Assembly (NCBI GenBank): GCA_964391865.1 | Contig: CAYMNQ010000007.1 | Location: forward strand, 1-64,000 | Reading direction: 5' to 3' | Length of the DNA stretch: 64,000 nucleotides | From: DASZQL01 sp964391865 | Lineage (GTDB): Bacteria; Planctomycetota; Phycisphaerae; Phycisphaerales; UBA1924 | Shown: piece after piece, positions 17,669 to 26,885 of the stretch | Position numbering within the stretch: the stretch's first letter is position 1 | Layout of the letters: the number at the start of each line of letters is the position of its first letter | Made by a program: the position numbers and the translations under genes | Notes under the pieces: generated by a model | The model's input: the letters and a program-made list of their open reading frames with translations, nothing else | What the model was told of the DNA's origin: nothing | Database searches by the model: none

Positions 17669-19620
17669 GCACTCCGAACCTCGTGGGACCGGCGTCCCGC
17701 CCGTCTCTCCCAAACCATTTCTTCTCTCACTCTCGCGTCATTCTGTGCGTTGTACTCACCCTCGCCCTCATCACCCTTCACGCGCGCGCCCAGCCACACG
17801 CGGGCATGGGGCTGGGCGCCGACACGCCGCCCAGTGGCCCGGCGATCAGCGCGAAGCCCAGCGAGTCATTCGTCAAAGCCGTCGATCTCTCGCCGCTGGC
17901 GAAGATCTCGGTGCACCACCAGGGCCGCCTGAAATCCTTCCGCTCGTATGCGCACGAATGGATCGGCTACATCGCCGGCGCGAAGGGCATCGGGGGCCTG
18001 CCAGACGAGTTCGCATACTTCGACCTCCTGATCAACAGCGTCCGCTATGACGACGCCGATATCCTCTACATCAAGCCCAAGGAGATGCGCGCTCGCATCA
18101 TCGAGGAACTCCAGAAGCGCACCGGCCCCGCGGCGGTCCCGCCCGAGCGCCTCGCCCGTTTCATGAAGACCGGGCAGATCTCGCAGTCCGTTATCCGCGC
18201 CCCCGACATCGCGCCGCTCATCGAGCGCTGGCGCCGCGACCTCATCAAGACCGCCAAGTTCATCAATCAAATCGAGGGCGGCATCGGCGCGCGCGATCCG
18301 AAGGTCCTTTCCTCCGAACTCCGCTGCGTTCCCCCGCCCGGCGGCGACGACAAAACACCCTGGTTCTCGACCGACGAGCTCTTCGCGGGAGGAATCCTCA
18401 CGCAGCCCGCCGACCCAGCCAGCGGCTTCAACCCCGATCCCAAGCTCGTCTCCGAAGCCCGCAACGAATGGATCAGGCTCGTCAACGCCTGGCGCGCCGA
18501 GGATGCCCCGGTCGTCAACGAGTCGCTGGCGAAGTTCTGCGACCTGCTGCCACGCTTCAATCCTGCCGTCTTCCCGAACCAATCACGACTCGCGTGGGAG
18601 ACGTGGTACTTCAACAGCAACAATCTCACCTGGGTATGGCTCATCTACCTCGCGTCGATCGTCTTCCTGCTGATGGCCGTCGTGTACCGCTGGAACAGCG
18701 CCCGCGTCATTGGCATGGGCATCTTCTTCCTCGCCTTCGGCTTCCACACCTTCGCGCTCGGGCTGCGCTGGTACGTCTCCGGGCGCTGGCCCAACTCCAA
18801 TATGTTCGAAGCCGTCACCACCAGCGTGTGGTTCGGCGCGTGCATCGCGATCGTCTTCGAGTACATCGCACGCCGCTCGCTCATGCGCAACCTTTTCGCG
18901 CTCACCGCCGCGGTCGGTTCCATGTGCGCCATGATGGCGGCCCACTACCTGCCGCAGCTCAACCCCAGCATCAACAACATGATGCCCGTGCTGCACGACA
19001 TCTGGCTCTACATCCACACCAACGTCATCATCGCCAGCTACGCGCTCATCTTCATGGCGTCCGTCACCGCCACGCTGTACATGGTCTGGCGGCTCTTCGC
19101 GGGCAAGCAGGGAGTTTCCGCCTACGCCCGCGTGGGCGGCACCGCGGCGCTCCTCGACGCCATCAGCGGGTCGGCCAACGCCGCCATGTCCGCCGTTCTG
19201 GCGCGCGACCGAGCCCTCTCCACCGATCTCGGCACGCTCTCGAACGCGGCCGCACTTGGCTCGCCCGCGAGCACGCCGCGGTCATCCTCACCCGCGGCCG
19301 CCGTGAAAACCTCGCTGGGCGAAGTGCTCGACGGCGCGACGATGATCCTGATGGAACTCTCCTTTGTCATGCTCTGGGCGGGGCTGGTGATGGGCGCGAT
19401 CTGGGCCGACCACTCCTGGGGCCGCCCGTGGGGCTGGGACCCGAAAGAGGTCTTCGCGCTCAACACGTTCATCGTCTTCCTCGTCCTCGTCCACATCCGG
19501 CTGAAGGTGCGCGACAAGGGACTCTGGACCGCGCTGCTCGCGATCGTCGGCTGCGGCGTCATGCTCTTCAACTGGATCGTTATCAACTTCGTGATTTCAG
19601 GCCTGCACAGCTACGCATGA
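17665..19620 (+). CDS. ccsA: Cytochrome c assembly protein CcsA
   Basis: The partner of ResB. The tryptophan-rich haem-handling motif HSWGRPWGWDPKE lies near residue 590, within several membrane spans. The start is ATG 17665, overlapping the resB stop and preceded by GAGGAGG. A signal-like segment (VILCVVLTLALITL) and a large extracytoplasmic region (about 45-305) come before the membrane core, so this 651-residue protein is about twice a minimal CcsA. A low-complexity loop near residues 520-550 interrupts the core. The first dozen codons carry a dispersed palindromic repeat. Confidence 0.92.
   Translation: MSTPNLVGPASRPSLPNHFFSHSRVILCVVLTLALITLHARAQPHAGMGLGADTPPSGPAISAKPSESFVKAVDLSPLAKISVHHQGRLKSFRSYAHEWIGYIAGAKGIGGLPDEFAYFDLLINSVRYDDADILYIKPKEMRARIIEELQKRTGPAAVPPERLARFMKTGQISQSVIRAPDIAPLIERWRRDLIKTAKFINQIEGGIGARDPKVLSSELRCVPPPGGDDKTPWFSTDELFAGGILTQPADPASGFNPDPKLVSEARNEWIRLVNAWRAEDAPVVNESLAKFCDLLPRFNPAVFPNQSRLAWETWYFNSNNLTWVWLIYLASIVFLLMAVVYRWNSARVIGMGIFFLAFGFHTFALGLRWYVSGRWPNSNMFEAVTTSVWFGACIAIVFEYIARRSLMRNLFALTAAVGSMCAMMAAHYLPQLNPSINNMMPVLHDIWLYIHTNVIIASYALIFMASVTATLYMVWRLFAGKQGVSAYARVGGTAALLDAISGSANAAMSAVLARDRALSTDLGTLSNAAALGSPASTPRSSSPAAAVKTSLGEVLDGATMILMELSFVMLWAGLVMGAIWADHSWGRPWGWDPKEVFALNTFIVFLVLVHIRLKVRDKGLWTALLAIVGCGVMLFNWIVINFVISGLHSYA
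17675..17709 (+). repeat. GTGGGAC-GGCGT-CCGCCCGTC repeat at the ccsA start
   Basis: GTGGGACCGGCGTCCCGCCC followed by GTCTCTCCC nearly equals the element in xseA at 24824-24853. It starts a few bases after the ccsA start codon and encodes VGPASRPSLP. Confidence 0.75.
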
Positions 19621-19937
19621 GCGCCATCGCCTACACCGTCATCGCCACGCTGCCGAACGACGCCATCGCGCACGACTACATCGCGTGGCTCGAGGACGGT
19701 CACATCGACGCGGTCATCAAGGGCGGTGCGCACAGCGCCAGGATCGTCCGCCTCGACCCCGACGACGCGGCGCCCGCGGGCGAGGCGCGCGTGGAGGTCC
19801 GCTACATCTTTTCAACACGGCAACTCTTTGACCGCTACGTCGCCGAGTTCGCGCCGGCCCTTCGCGCCGACGGTCAGAAACTCTTCGGCCCGAGCACGGG
19901 CGTTCGTTTCGCGCGCACGGTTGGCGTCGTGATCTGA
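19617..19937 (+). CDS. Small DUF4286-like protein
   Basis: The 106-residue protein (MSAIAYTVIATLPNDAIAHD, then YIAWLEDGHIDAVIKGGAHSA) resembles the DUF4286 family of short ferredoxin-like-fold proteins with no known function. Its ATG overlaps the ccsA stop (ATGA), so it is the third gene of the resB-ccsA operon. A link to cytochrome maturation is only inferred from this coupling. No signal peptide or cysteine is seen. Confidence 0.8.
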   Translation: MSAIAYTVIATLPNDAIAHDYIAWLEDGHIDAVIKGGAHSARIVRLDPDDAAPAGEARVEVRYIFSTRQLFDRYVAEFAPALRADGQKLFGPSTGVRFARTVGVVI

Positions 19938-19973
19938 AACCAATCACGCGCGCCGCGTCACATCACAAGTCTT

Positions 19974-20010
19974 GCCTCTCTCCGCGCCCTCGGCGTCTCT
20001 GCGGTGAATC
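19974..20010 (-). repeat. CACGGAG-type tandem repeat, reverse copy
   Basis: CTCTCCGCGCCCTCGGCGTC then TCTGCGGTGAATC matches, in the opposite orientation, the CACCACGGAGACACGGAG tract at 39121-39157. It lies between convergent genes. Confidence 0.7.
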
Positions 20011-20015
20011 TTGAT

Positions 20016-21083
20016 TCAGCCGCCGCGTTCGCGCGTCGCGTTCTGCAGGTATGCGCGTTCGTCGTCGCTCAGCGAATCCATGCCGCCCGAGCGCACCTTT
20101 GCGAGGATGGCGTCGAGCCGATCGTCAGATTTCTGTGCGACATTCGATCCGCGCGCCGCCCCGCCGCGGGGCCGCTTCGCCGGCCCGGTCTTGGGCGAGC
20201 TGCGCCCGAAGACATCGAAGAAATCGCGGAGCAAATCCAGCCGGCGGATGAAGAAATAGCCGGCGATCGCGCCGCCGACGTGGGCCGCGTCGCCGCCGGC
20301 GTTCGATCCCTGGCGCAGGATGTTGAACGCGGCGAGTGCGGAGAGCAGGTACGCGCCGGTGCGGATTTTCAGTGGGATCACGCCGAAGACGTACATCATG
20401 TCGTTGCCGGCGAAGTACGCCGCCGCCATCAACACTCCGAAGCACCCCGCCGACGCGCCGACCAGCGGCATGTACGGATCGGTCACGACCACGCCGAAGA
20501 GGCTGAGCAGCATGTACGCCACCGCGCCGAAGATGCCGCACGTCAGGTAGTACGCCGCGTACCTCTTCCGCGAGCTGATGCTCCCCTCGACCAGCGGCCC
20601 GAACATCCACAAGCCGAACATGTTCATCAGCAGGTGCGTCGAGTTCGCATGAAGGAACTGGAACGTGACGAGGCGCCAGATTTCGAGCTGATAGAACAGC
20701 CGCCCGCTCGAAAAGTGCCCCACGGACTCGAGCGGCGGCATCGCCGTGATCCGGTGATAGCCCAGCAGCGCACCGCTCTGCCGATCCACGATCGTCCGCG
20801 CGGAATAGCGCGCGAAGCGAGGATCCGGCAGCGTGCCCGGCGGGATGATCTGATTCGATTCGCCCCACTGATGATCGGAGAGGTTCACGCCCTGCTGCGC
20901 GTACCGCCCCATACTCGTTTCGATATAGACGTTCTGAGTCTGGAACCCCCAGTCCGTCAGGAACACCATCACGTTGATGATGATGAGCCACGTGTTGAAC
21001 GACCACAGGCGCATGCTCGACAGCGGGCCGTAGCCCGCCCGATTCGCCGAGGGTCGCGCGTAGTCTCGATCGTGGATGCCCAT
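20016..21083 (-). CDS. Rhomboid-family intramembrane serine protease
   Basis: This is a 355-residue polytopic membrane protein. The rhomboid core runs from RLVTFQFLHANSTHLLMNMF (the conserved HxxxxHxxxN-like stretch) through the nucleophile motif GASAG to the catalytic histidine in AAHVGGAIAG. An extended extracytoplasmic loop (about 50-130) follows the first membrane span. The C-terminal cytosolic tail (RLDAILAKVRSGGMDSLS) is the small DUF6576-like domain. A near copy ends the protease encoded immediately upstream, 96 bases away on the same strand. The substrate is unknown. Confidence 0.9.
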   Translation of the reverse strand: MGIHDRDYARPSANRAGYGPLSSMRLWSFNTWLIIINVMVFLTDWGFQTQNVYIETSMGRYAQQGVNLSDHQWGESNQIIPPGTLPDPRFARYSARTIVDRQSGALLGYHRITAMPPLESVGHFSSGRLFYQLEIWRLVTFQFLHANSTHLLMNMFGLWMFGPLVEGSISSRKRYAAYYLTCGIFGAVAYMLLSLFGVVVTDPYMPLVGASAGCFGVLMAAAYFAGNDMMYVFGVIPLKIRTGAYLLSALAAFNILRQGSNAGGDAAHVGGAIAGYFFIRRLDLLRDFFDVFGRSSPKTGPAKRPRGGAARGSNVAQKSDDRLDAILAKVRSGGMDSLSDDERAYLQNATRERGG

Positions 21084-21179
21084 GCAAAGTCCGGTGGCAC
21101 AGGCACGACGCCTGCACGCTCAAAGCTACATAGTTTCGGATGAGAGCGACGCTTGGCTGGAAATTGTGCGGAACCTCGG

Positions 21180-22256
21180 CTATTCAGCCCGTTTTCTCTT
21201 CGTCGCGCTCTCCAGGGTCTTCCGCTCGCCGCGGGTCAGCGACGCCATCCCCTGCGTGGCGATCTTGGAGAGAATCCGGTCCACCTCCGCCTGCTCCTGC
21301 GCCGCCTGCTCGCGGGCCTTCGCCTGCTTCTTCGCGAGCCGAACGAACTTGTCGTCCTCGACGGGCACCGCGACGTAGGCGCCCGAGCCGGGCGACATCG
21401 CCGGGTCGCCCATCTCGAACTCGCCGTACAGCCGCCGACGTTCCATCCACGACGAGAGCGCGCCGAAGACCGCGATCATCACCAGCATCGAGTGATCCGC
21501 GACCAGCCCGAAGATCCCCAGAACGATCGCCCCGCCGAAGCCGAGCAGGACGGCGATCTCCGTGGCGCGCCGGTACCCCGCGCTGCGCCAGATCAGCGCC
21601 TGCATCAGCCGCCCGCCGTCGAAGGGGTACATGATGAGCAGCACGTTGAACGCGAAGATCACAAAGTTCACATAGTGCAGCAGCCACAACGCCGCCAGCG
21701 CGTACGACGTCACCGTGTTGCCCGTGCTGAACTCCGGCTCCGAGAACGTCGTGAAGGGCGTGAACGGGTTGAAGATGATGTGCCGCCCCAACCCGACGAG
21801 CGCCAACACGGCGATGAACACCGGCATCAGGATCAGGTTCACACCTGGCCCACCCACCGTCGTGATGAAGTTCGCCCGCCAATCATGCGGCGGGGCGCAC
21901 AGCGCCAAACCGCCCCACGGCAGCATGACGATCCGCTCCGCCGACCCGCCCGCGTAGCGGCAGGCGTAGCAGTGCCCGAACTCGTGCAGTACGACGATGA
22001 CGAACAAGCACACCATGGTGATGCCGGTCCACACAACGCCCGCGTTGCCGTTCGGGATCGACCACAGCAGCAGGCTCACCGCGTAAATGATGTAGATCAG
22101 GTGCAGGCGCACGGTGATGCCGTCGACCGTGAAGAGCTTGAGCGACCAGCCGAGCGGGTTCTCAGGGTTCTCGAACAGCCGGCGCATGATCCGCCCGGCG
22201 TTGCCCCCGCCGCCGCCGTTCTTCGAGTATTCGCGTTCGCGGTCGAGATAAGTCAT
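21180..22256 (-). CDS. Site-2-protease-like M50 metalloprotease
   Basis: This is a 358-residue membrane protein. HEFGH holds the zinc ligands and catalytic glutamate within a membrane helix. The third ligand is the aspartate in YPFDGGR, after several membrane spans. The family cleaves membrane-embedded substrates. The tail (EVDRILSKIATQGMASLT, then ERKTLESATKRKR) mirrors the tail of the adjacent rhomboid. The order S2P then rhomboid on the same strand suggests an operon and shared control or partner. No PDZ domain is seen. Confidence 0.9.
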   Translation of the reverse strand: MTYLDREREYSKNGGGGGNAGRIMRRLFENPENPLGWSLKLFTVDGITVRLHLIYIIYAVSLLLWSIPNGNAGVVWTGITMVCLFVIVVLHEFGHCYACRYAGGSAERIVMLPWGGLALCAPPHDWRANFITTVGGPGVNLILMPVFIAVLALVGLGRHIIFNPFTPFTTFSEPEFSTGNTVTSYALAALWLLHYVNFVIFAFNVLLIMYPFDGGRLMQALIWRSAGYRRATEIAVLLGFGGAIVLGIFGLVADHSMLVMIAVFGALSSWMERRRLYGEFEMGDPAMSPGSGAYVAVPVEDDKFVRLAKKQAKAREQAAQEQAEVDRILSKIATQGMASLTRGERKTLESATKRKRAE

Positions 22257-22302
22257 AGAGCGGGTTGCGGCTTGCGGGATGCGGTGTGCGGAAGAACGGA
22301 AA

Positions 22303-22854
22303 CTAGCGGCCGAGCAGTCCTTTGCGCTGCGCCAGGTGCAGCGTCACCATCGATTTCGCGTCGCGGAACTCGCCGCGGTCGAGCAGCTCGAACACCTCGG
22401 CGGCGGACATCACCTCGGGACGGATCGTTTCGTAAATCTCCAGGTCCTGCCCGACGTGCTCCAAGCCGCGGGCCGCGAACGCGTGCATCACTTCATCGGT
22501 CATACCGGGCGTGGTGTAAAACGATCCCAGCCGCTCGATGGTTTTCGCCCGGTACCCCGCTTCTTCCTCCAGTTCCCGCGGTGCACATGCTTCCGGCGGT
22601 TCCCCCACTTCGATCGTCCCCGCCGGCAACTCCCACAATTCCCTCCCCAGCGCCGGGCGGGTCTGCCGGATCATCACCACCTTCACGTCCCGCATCCGCT
22701 CGCTCTCCACAAGGATCGGCAGGATGCACACCGCGCCAGGATGCCGCACGATCTCGCGCTTCATCAGCGACCCGTCGTTGCACCGCACCGTCACGCGCTC
22801 GAAGCTGAACTTCGCGCCTTTCCAGATCACCTCGCGTTCGCCTTCGCTGCTCAT
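22303..22854 (-). CDS. Nudix hydrolase, ADP-ribose pyrophosphatase type
   Basis: The 183-residue protein carries a complete Nudix box (GTIEVGEPPEACAPRE then LEEEAGY), preceded by RQTRPALGRELWELPAG as in NudF-type ADP-ribose pyrophosphatases. It probably cleaves ADP-ribose or similar NDP-sugars in the cytoplasm. The ATG at 22854 gives MSSEGEREVIWKG. A later ATG (MKREIVRHPG) is possible and would free space for a promoter, because the divergent ATPase gene starts only a few bases away. Confidence 0.9.
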   Translation of the reverse strand: MSSEGEREVIWKGAKFSFERVTVRCNDGSLMKREIVRHPGAVCILPILVESERMRDVKVVMIRQTRPALGRELWELPAGTIEVGEPPEACAPRELEEEAGYRAKTIERLGSFYTTPGMTDEVMHAFAARGLEHVGQDLEIYETIRPEVMSAAEVFELLDRGEFRDAKSMVTLHLAQRKGLLGR

Positions 22855-22861
22855 CGCGGCA

Positions 22862-23704
22862 ATGATAGGGACTCCAGTGACCCCGCCCACCGCGCCAACC
22901 CGAGATTCTTCAGCCCGCGCCATCGCCGGGGGCGAGCCCATCGTGCGCTTCCGCAATGTCCACAAGTCCTTCGGCCGCCTGCACGTTCTGCAGGGAGTCG
23001 ATCTCGATATCGAAGCGGGCAAGACCACCGTGATCCTCGGCCCCTCGGGCACGGGCAAGTCCGTCCTTCTCAAGCACATCGCCGGGCTGCTTCGACCCGA
23101 CCAGGGCGAGGTCTGGTTTGAAGGGCGCCGCATCGACCATCTCTCCGAGCGCGAACTCGCCCCCATCCGCCGCGAGATCGGCTTCCTCTTCCAAAGCGCC
23201 GCCCTTTTCGACTCCATGACGATCCGCGAGAACCTCGAATTCCCGCTGACGGAGCACACCAAACTCTCCCCCGCCGAGCGGCGCGAGCGCGTGCGCCAGG
23301 CGCTGGCCACCGTTGACCTCGAGGGCGTCGAGCCGAAACTCCCCTCGCAGCTCTCGGGCGGGCAGCAGAAACGCGCCGCGCTCGCTCGCGCGATCATCGT
23401 CAAGCCCAAGCTCATTCTCTACGACGAGCCCACCACGGGGCTTGACCCCATCCGCTCCGACGGCATCAGCCAACTCGTCGCTAAACTCCAGCGCGATCTG
23501 GGCGTCACCAGCATCGTCGTCACCCACGACCTCGACACCACCGGCAAGATTGCCGACCGCGTGCTCATGCTCTACGAAGGGCGCTTCATCGCCGACGGCA
23601 CGCTCCCCGAACTCCGCGCGTCATCCAACCCGCACGTCACGAACTTCCTCGCCGGCCGATACGAACCCGACCCCGACCACTCCTTTACCCAAGCCCGCCG
23701 ATGA
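22862..23704 (+). CDS. mlaF: MlaF-like ABC transporter ATP-binding protein
   Basis: ATPase of an MCE-type lipid transport system acting between inner and outer membranes. The Walker A is GPSGTGKS, the signature is LSGGQQKRAALARAI, and Walker B is LILYDEPTTGLDP followed by the switch histidine in VTHDL. The FLFQSAALFDSMTIREN stretch is typical of MlaF/Ttg2A. ATG 22862 gives 280 residues; about 24 residues come before the conserved VRFRNVHKSF, and a GTG at IVRF is an alternative start. The stop overlaps the next gene (ATGA). No MlaE permease lies beside it. Confidence 0.92.
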   Translation: MIGTPVTPPTAPTRDSSARAIAGGEPIVRFRNVHKSFGRLHVLQGVDLDIEAGKTTVILGPSGTGKSVLLKHIAGLLRPDQGEVWFEGRRIDHLSERELAPIRREIGFLFQSAALFDSMTIRENLEFPLTEHTKLSPAERRERVRQALATVDLEGVEPKLPSQLSGGQQKRAALARAIIVKPKLILYDEPTTGLDPIRSDGISQLVAKLQRDLGVTSIVVTHDLDTTGKIADRVLMLYEGRFIADGTLPELRASSNPHVTNFLAGRYEPDPDHSFTQARR

Positions 23705-24720
23705 AACACGCCACGCGCGACATCCTGATCGGCATCACCGCACTCATCGGCATCGCCGGGCTCGCCGCCATGCTGCTCGCCTTCGGCGATATCTCACTCT
23801 CCCAATCCAATCGCTACCGGGTCACCTTCCTCCTCGACTCCGCCGGCGGGCTGGCCCGCAGTTCCCCCGTGCGGCTCAACGGCGTGCGCGTCGGGCAGAT
23901 CGCCGACATCCGCAACACCCCCGACCCGCGCGACGGCGTCGAAGTCCTTCTCGACCTGAACGAAGGCACCCGCGTGCCGCGCGACGCGAAGATCGAGTTC
24001 GACCGCGGCTTCGTCGGTGACACCGCCCTCTCACTCATCATCCCGCGCGAACGCCCCGCCGTTGATCCGGGATTCCTGCAGCCGGGCGACACGCTCAAAG
24101 GCACGGGCTCCAGCTTCCTCGACGCCATCGGCGGCATGCTCAACGACCGCCTGAAGAGCCTCGACGAAGCCGCCGCGTCGTTCAAGAAACTCAGCGACAC
24201 CTACGTCCGCGTGGGCGAGAAGGCCGAGGAACTCCTTGAGCCGCGCACGGTTGCCGACGTGCAGCAGGGCAAGCCCGCGAACCTAATGAGCACACTGGCG
24301 CGGATCGACGCCGCCGCCGGCGAAGCCCGCGCTTGGCTGGGCGACGAGACCATGCGGCGCGACGCGCAGGCCGCCATCACCAAAGCCGCCGATCTCTTCA
24401 ACCGCGCCGGCGAACTCGTCGACGCCTGGACCAAAGCCGCCACCAGCCTCACCGAGAACGGTGACCGCATCTCGGAAAATCTCGACACCGCCACGCGCGA
24501 CTTCGCCGCCCTGACCCGCGGCATGGGCGAAGCCATCAACGAGATCCGCGCCATCGCCGGCAAGATCAACGCGGGCGAGGGCACCGTCGGGCAACTCATC
24601 TCCAACCCCGACCTCTACAACTCACTCAGCGACGCGGCGAAACGCCTCGAAAAAGCGCTGACCGAAGCCCAACTCCTCATCGAGAAGTACCGCAAGGAAG
24701 GCATCCCCATCCAATGGTAG
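23701..24720 (+). CDS. mlaD: MCE/MlaD-domain protein
   Basis: This is a 339-residue protein with an N-terminal membrane anchor (ILIGITALIGIAGLAAMLLA) and one MCE domain (about 38-115; SSPVRLNGVRVGQIADI). A long helical region follows (about 130-335), predicted to lie outside the cytoplasmic membrane. It would be the lipid-binding periplasmic component working with the coupled ATPase. The genes overlap by ATGA upstream, and the end overlaps the xseA start by 7 bases. Confidence 0.9.
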   Translation: MKHATRDILIGITALIGIAGLAAMLLAFGDISLSQSNRYRVTFLLDSAGGLARSSPVRLNGVRVGQIADIRNTPDPRDGVEVLLDLNEGTRVPRDAKIEFDRGFVGDTALSLIIPRERPAVDPGFLQPGDTLKGTGSSFLDAIGGMLNDRLKSLDEAAASFKKLSDTYVRVGEKAEELLEPRTVADVQQGKPANLMSTLARIDAAAGEARAWLGDETMRRDAQAAITKAADLFNRAGELVDAWTKAATSLTENGDRISENLDTATRDFAALTRGMGEAINEIRAIAGKINAGEGTVGQLISNPDLYNSLSDAAKRLEKALTEAQLLIEKYRKEGIPIQW

Positions 24721-26420
24721 CGCGGAAGCGCAAGCCAGATCCGAATTCCCGCTCCCGCCGCGGCGATCGCCCGCTCTTCGACCCCGCGAGCGCCGCCGGA
24801 GCGCCTTCTCTTCCCACTCCGACGAGTGGGACGGGCGTACCGCCCGTCTCTCCCCAACCTCCTTCCACGTCTCCAATCTCCGTCACCACCCTCGCCGCCC
24901 TCATCGAATCCGCGCTCGCCAAGAATCTCCCCGACCGCCTGCGGATCATCGGCGAGATCAGCAATCTCAAGCACCAGACGCACTACTACTTCAACCTCAA
25001 AGACCCCGCCGCGGGCGACGACTCCAAACACGGTGCCGTGATCAACTGCGTGATGTTCGCCAGCTCCGGGGGGTTCGGAGGCGGAGGCCGCGCCGCGCTC
25101 GGCTTCACTCCCGCCGACGGCCAGCGCGTCATCGCCACCGGGCGCATCTCTTTCTTCGCCCGGCAGGGACGCACGCAGCTCTACGTCGATTCCATCGAAC
25201 CCGTCGGGCTGGGCTCGCTCGAGCAGCGTTTCCGCGCCCTCTCCGCCGAACTGAAGTCCCTCGGCTACTTCGACCCCGAGCGCAAGCGCCCGCTCCCCGT
25301 CTTCTCCCGCCGCGTCGCGATCGTCACGTCGCGCACCGGCGCCGCGCTGCACGACGTGCTGAACACGATGAGGCGCCGCTGCCCCGCCGTCGAACCGGCT
25401 CTCATCGACGTCCGCGTGCAGGGGGACGACGCCGCGCCCAGCATCGTCCGCGCCCTCGACTGGCTCTCACGCGAGCACGAGTCCCTTGGCATCGATGCCA
25501 TCATCCTCACCCGCGGCGGGGGCTCCATCGAAGACCTCTGGGCCTTCAACGAACGCCCCGTCGCCGACGCGATCCTCCGCTGCGCGGTGCCGATCGTCGC
25601 CGCCATCGGGCACGAGACCGACACCACCATCGCCGAACTCGTCGCCGACCTCCGCTGCGCCACGCCCACGCAAGCCGCGATGGTCCTGACCCCCGACCGC
25701 GACGCGCTTAGCGAAGAACTCGACCACCGCCGCGCGCGTCTCATCAACGGCGTGCTCCGCGTGCTCGAGCGCGAGCAGTTCCGCCTCCGCGCCGCCGCCC
25801 GCAACCCGCTCCTGGCCGACCCGCTCTCGATCGTCCGCCACGCCGCCGCCCGGCTCGATTCCCTCGCCGCCGCGCTCCACGGCACATCACGCCACACCCT
25901 CTCCGCCCGCCGCGCGGCGCTCGAACAACTCAGCGCCCGCCTCTCACGCCACCGCCCCGAAGCCGCCAGCGCCGCGCGGCGAATTCGCCTGCACGACCTG
26001 AGCACGCGCCTCCGCCGGGCGATGCACGACCGCGTCCGCGCCATCAACCTCCCCCACCTCGAATCCCAACTCACCCACGCCGCCAACCACGCGCTCGAAT
26101 CCCGCCGAGCCGAACTCAACGCTTTCGAGCGAGAACTCACCATCGCCGGCCCGGCTTCAGTCCTCGCCCGCGGCTACTCCGTGACGACAACCGCGAGCGG
26201 CGAGGTCATCCGCGCGACCAACCAAGCCCCGCCCGGCACACGCATCACGACGCGCCTCGCGGACGGCACCCTGAATTCAGAAGTGATGACCAACGCCGAT
26301 ACCGCGCCCACGGCGCGTTCACCGATCACCCCGCCGCGAGCGCCACTGCCGCCAAGAGCCTCGCGTACGAAGTCGCTCCGGAAACCTGATCGAGATCAGC
26401 TCGGGCTGTTTCACGAGTAG
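24714..26420 (+). CDS. xseA: Exodeoxyribonuclease VII large subunit
   Basis: This subunit degrades single-stranded DNA together with XseB, which is not in the window. The 568-residue protein has an OB-fold N-terminus (RLRIIGEISNLKHQTHYYFN), the catalytic core with IVTSRTGAALHDVLN, LTRGGGSIEDLWAFNE and AIGHETDTTIAELVAD, a long coiled-coil region (about 325-480) and the C-terminal ARGYSVTTT segment. Residues of about 33-50 are encoded by a dispersed palindrome (TSGTGVPPVSPQPP) and precede the OB fold. The gene overlaps mlaD, but a functional link is not expected. Confidence 0.94.
   Translation: MVARKRKPDPNSRSRRGDRPLFDPASAAGAPSLPTPTSGTGVPPVSPQPPSTSPISVTTLAALIESALAKNLPDRLRIIGEISNLKHQTHYYFNLKDPAAGDDSKHGAVINCVMFASSGGFGGGGRAALGFTPADGQRVIATGRISFFARQGRTQLYVDSIEPVGLGSLEQRFRALSAELKSLGYFDPERKRPLPVFSRRVAIVTSRTGAALHDVLNTMRRRCPAVEPALIDVRVQGDDAAPSIVRALDWLSREHESLGIDAIILTRGGGSIEDLWAFNERPVADAILRCAVPIVAAIGHETDTTIAELVADLRCATPTQAAMVLTPDRDALSEELDHRRARLINGVLRVLEREQFRLRAAARNPLLADPLSIVRHAAARLDSLAAALHGTSRHTLSARRAALEQLSARLSRHRPEAASAARRIRLHDLSTRLRRAMHDRVRAINLPHLESQLTHAANHALESRRAELNAFERELTIAGPASVLARGYSVTTTASGEVIRATNQAPPGTRITTRLADGTLNSEVMTNADTAPTARSPITPPRAPLPPRASRTKSLRKPDRDQLGLFHE
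24813..24853 (+). repeat. Double-hairpin palindromic repeat at the xseA 5' end
   Basis: Hairpin 1 is CCCACTC-CGAC-GAGTGGG and hairpin 2 is ACGGGCG-TAC-CGCCCGT, followed by CTCTCCCC. Related copies lie at 17675-17709 and, reversed, near 35240-35270. It is in frame within xseA. Confidence 0.8.
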
Positions 26421-26587
26421 AGATTGGTTTGAACGACTGATACGAATCACCGATGAAACACACGTTTCAAGAAGCCGTCACTGCGCGGCGTTGAGCGAAG
26501 TGACGGATGGCCCACGCGCGAGAATGACCGGCAGTCCGTAAGAGGCCTCGCCAAACTCCGCGCAAACACGCCCGCGCGAAACCCAAG

Positions 26588-26612
26588 AAAAAACCCCCGC
26601 ATCACGCGAGGG
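26588..26612 (-). terminator. Rho-independent terminator after tRNA-Asp
   Basis: On the minus strand a 7-bp stem CCCTCGC/GCGGGGG with loop GTGAT is followed by six Ts. It lies 10 bases after the tRNA 3' end. Confidence 0.85.
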
Positions 26613-26621
26613 TCCAAGAAG

Positions 26622-26695
<74 letters not shown>

Positions 26696-26745
26696 AATCC
26701 ATCAAACAGATTGGACCCGCCCGGCAGGCCCGGGTCGGGAGGGTA

Positions 26746-26773
26746 AAGATAGCCATCTCCGCCGATCAGTCAA
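26746..26773 (-). promoter_or_regulatory. Sigma-70-type promoter of tRNA-Asp
   Basis: On the minus strand TTGACT and TATCTT are separated by 16 bases, about 50 bases before the tRNA. A GC-rich stretch (ACCCTCCCGACC) follows the -10 box, like the discriminator of stringently controlled tRNA promoters. Confidence 0.7.
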
Positions 26774-26885
26774 GCCGACCGCCCGCCGACCGCCGCCGCA
26801 ATGGCAAAACCGCGAGTTTGACGCTCGCTTCTCGCCGCGCCAGGCCCCTGCTCCTTCACAACCCCCGGACAGCGCGGCGCGTTGG

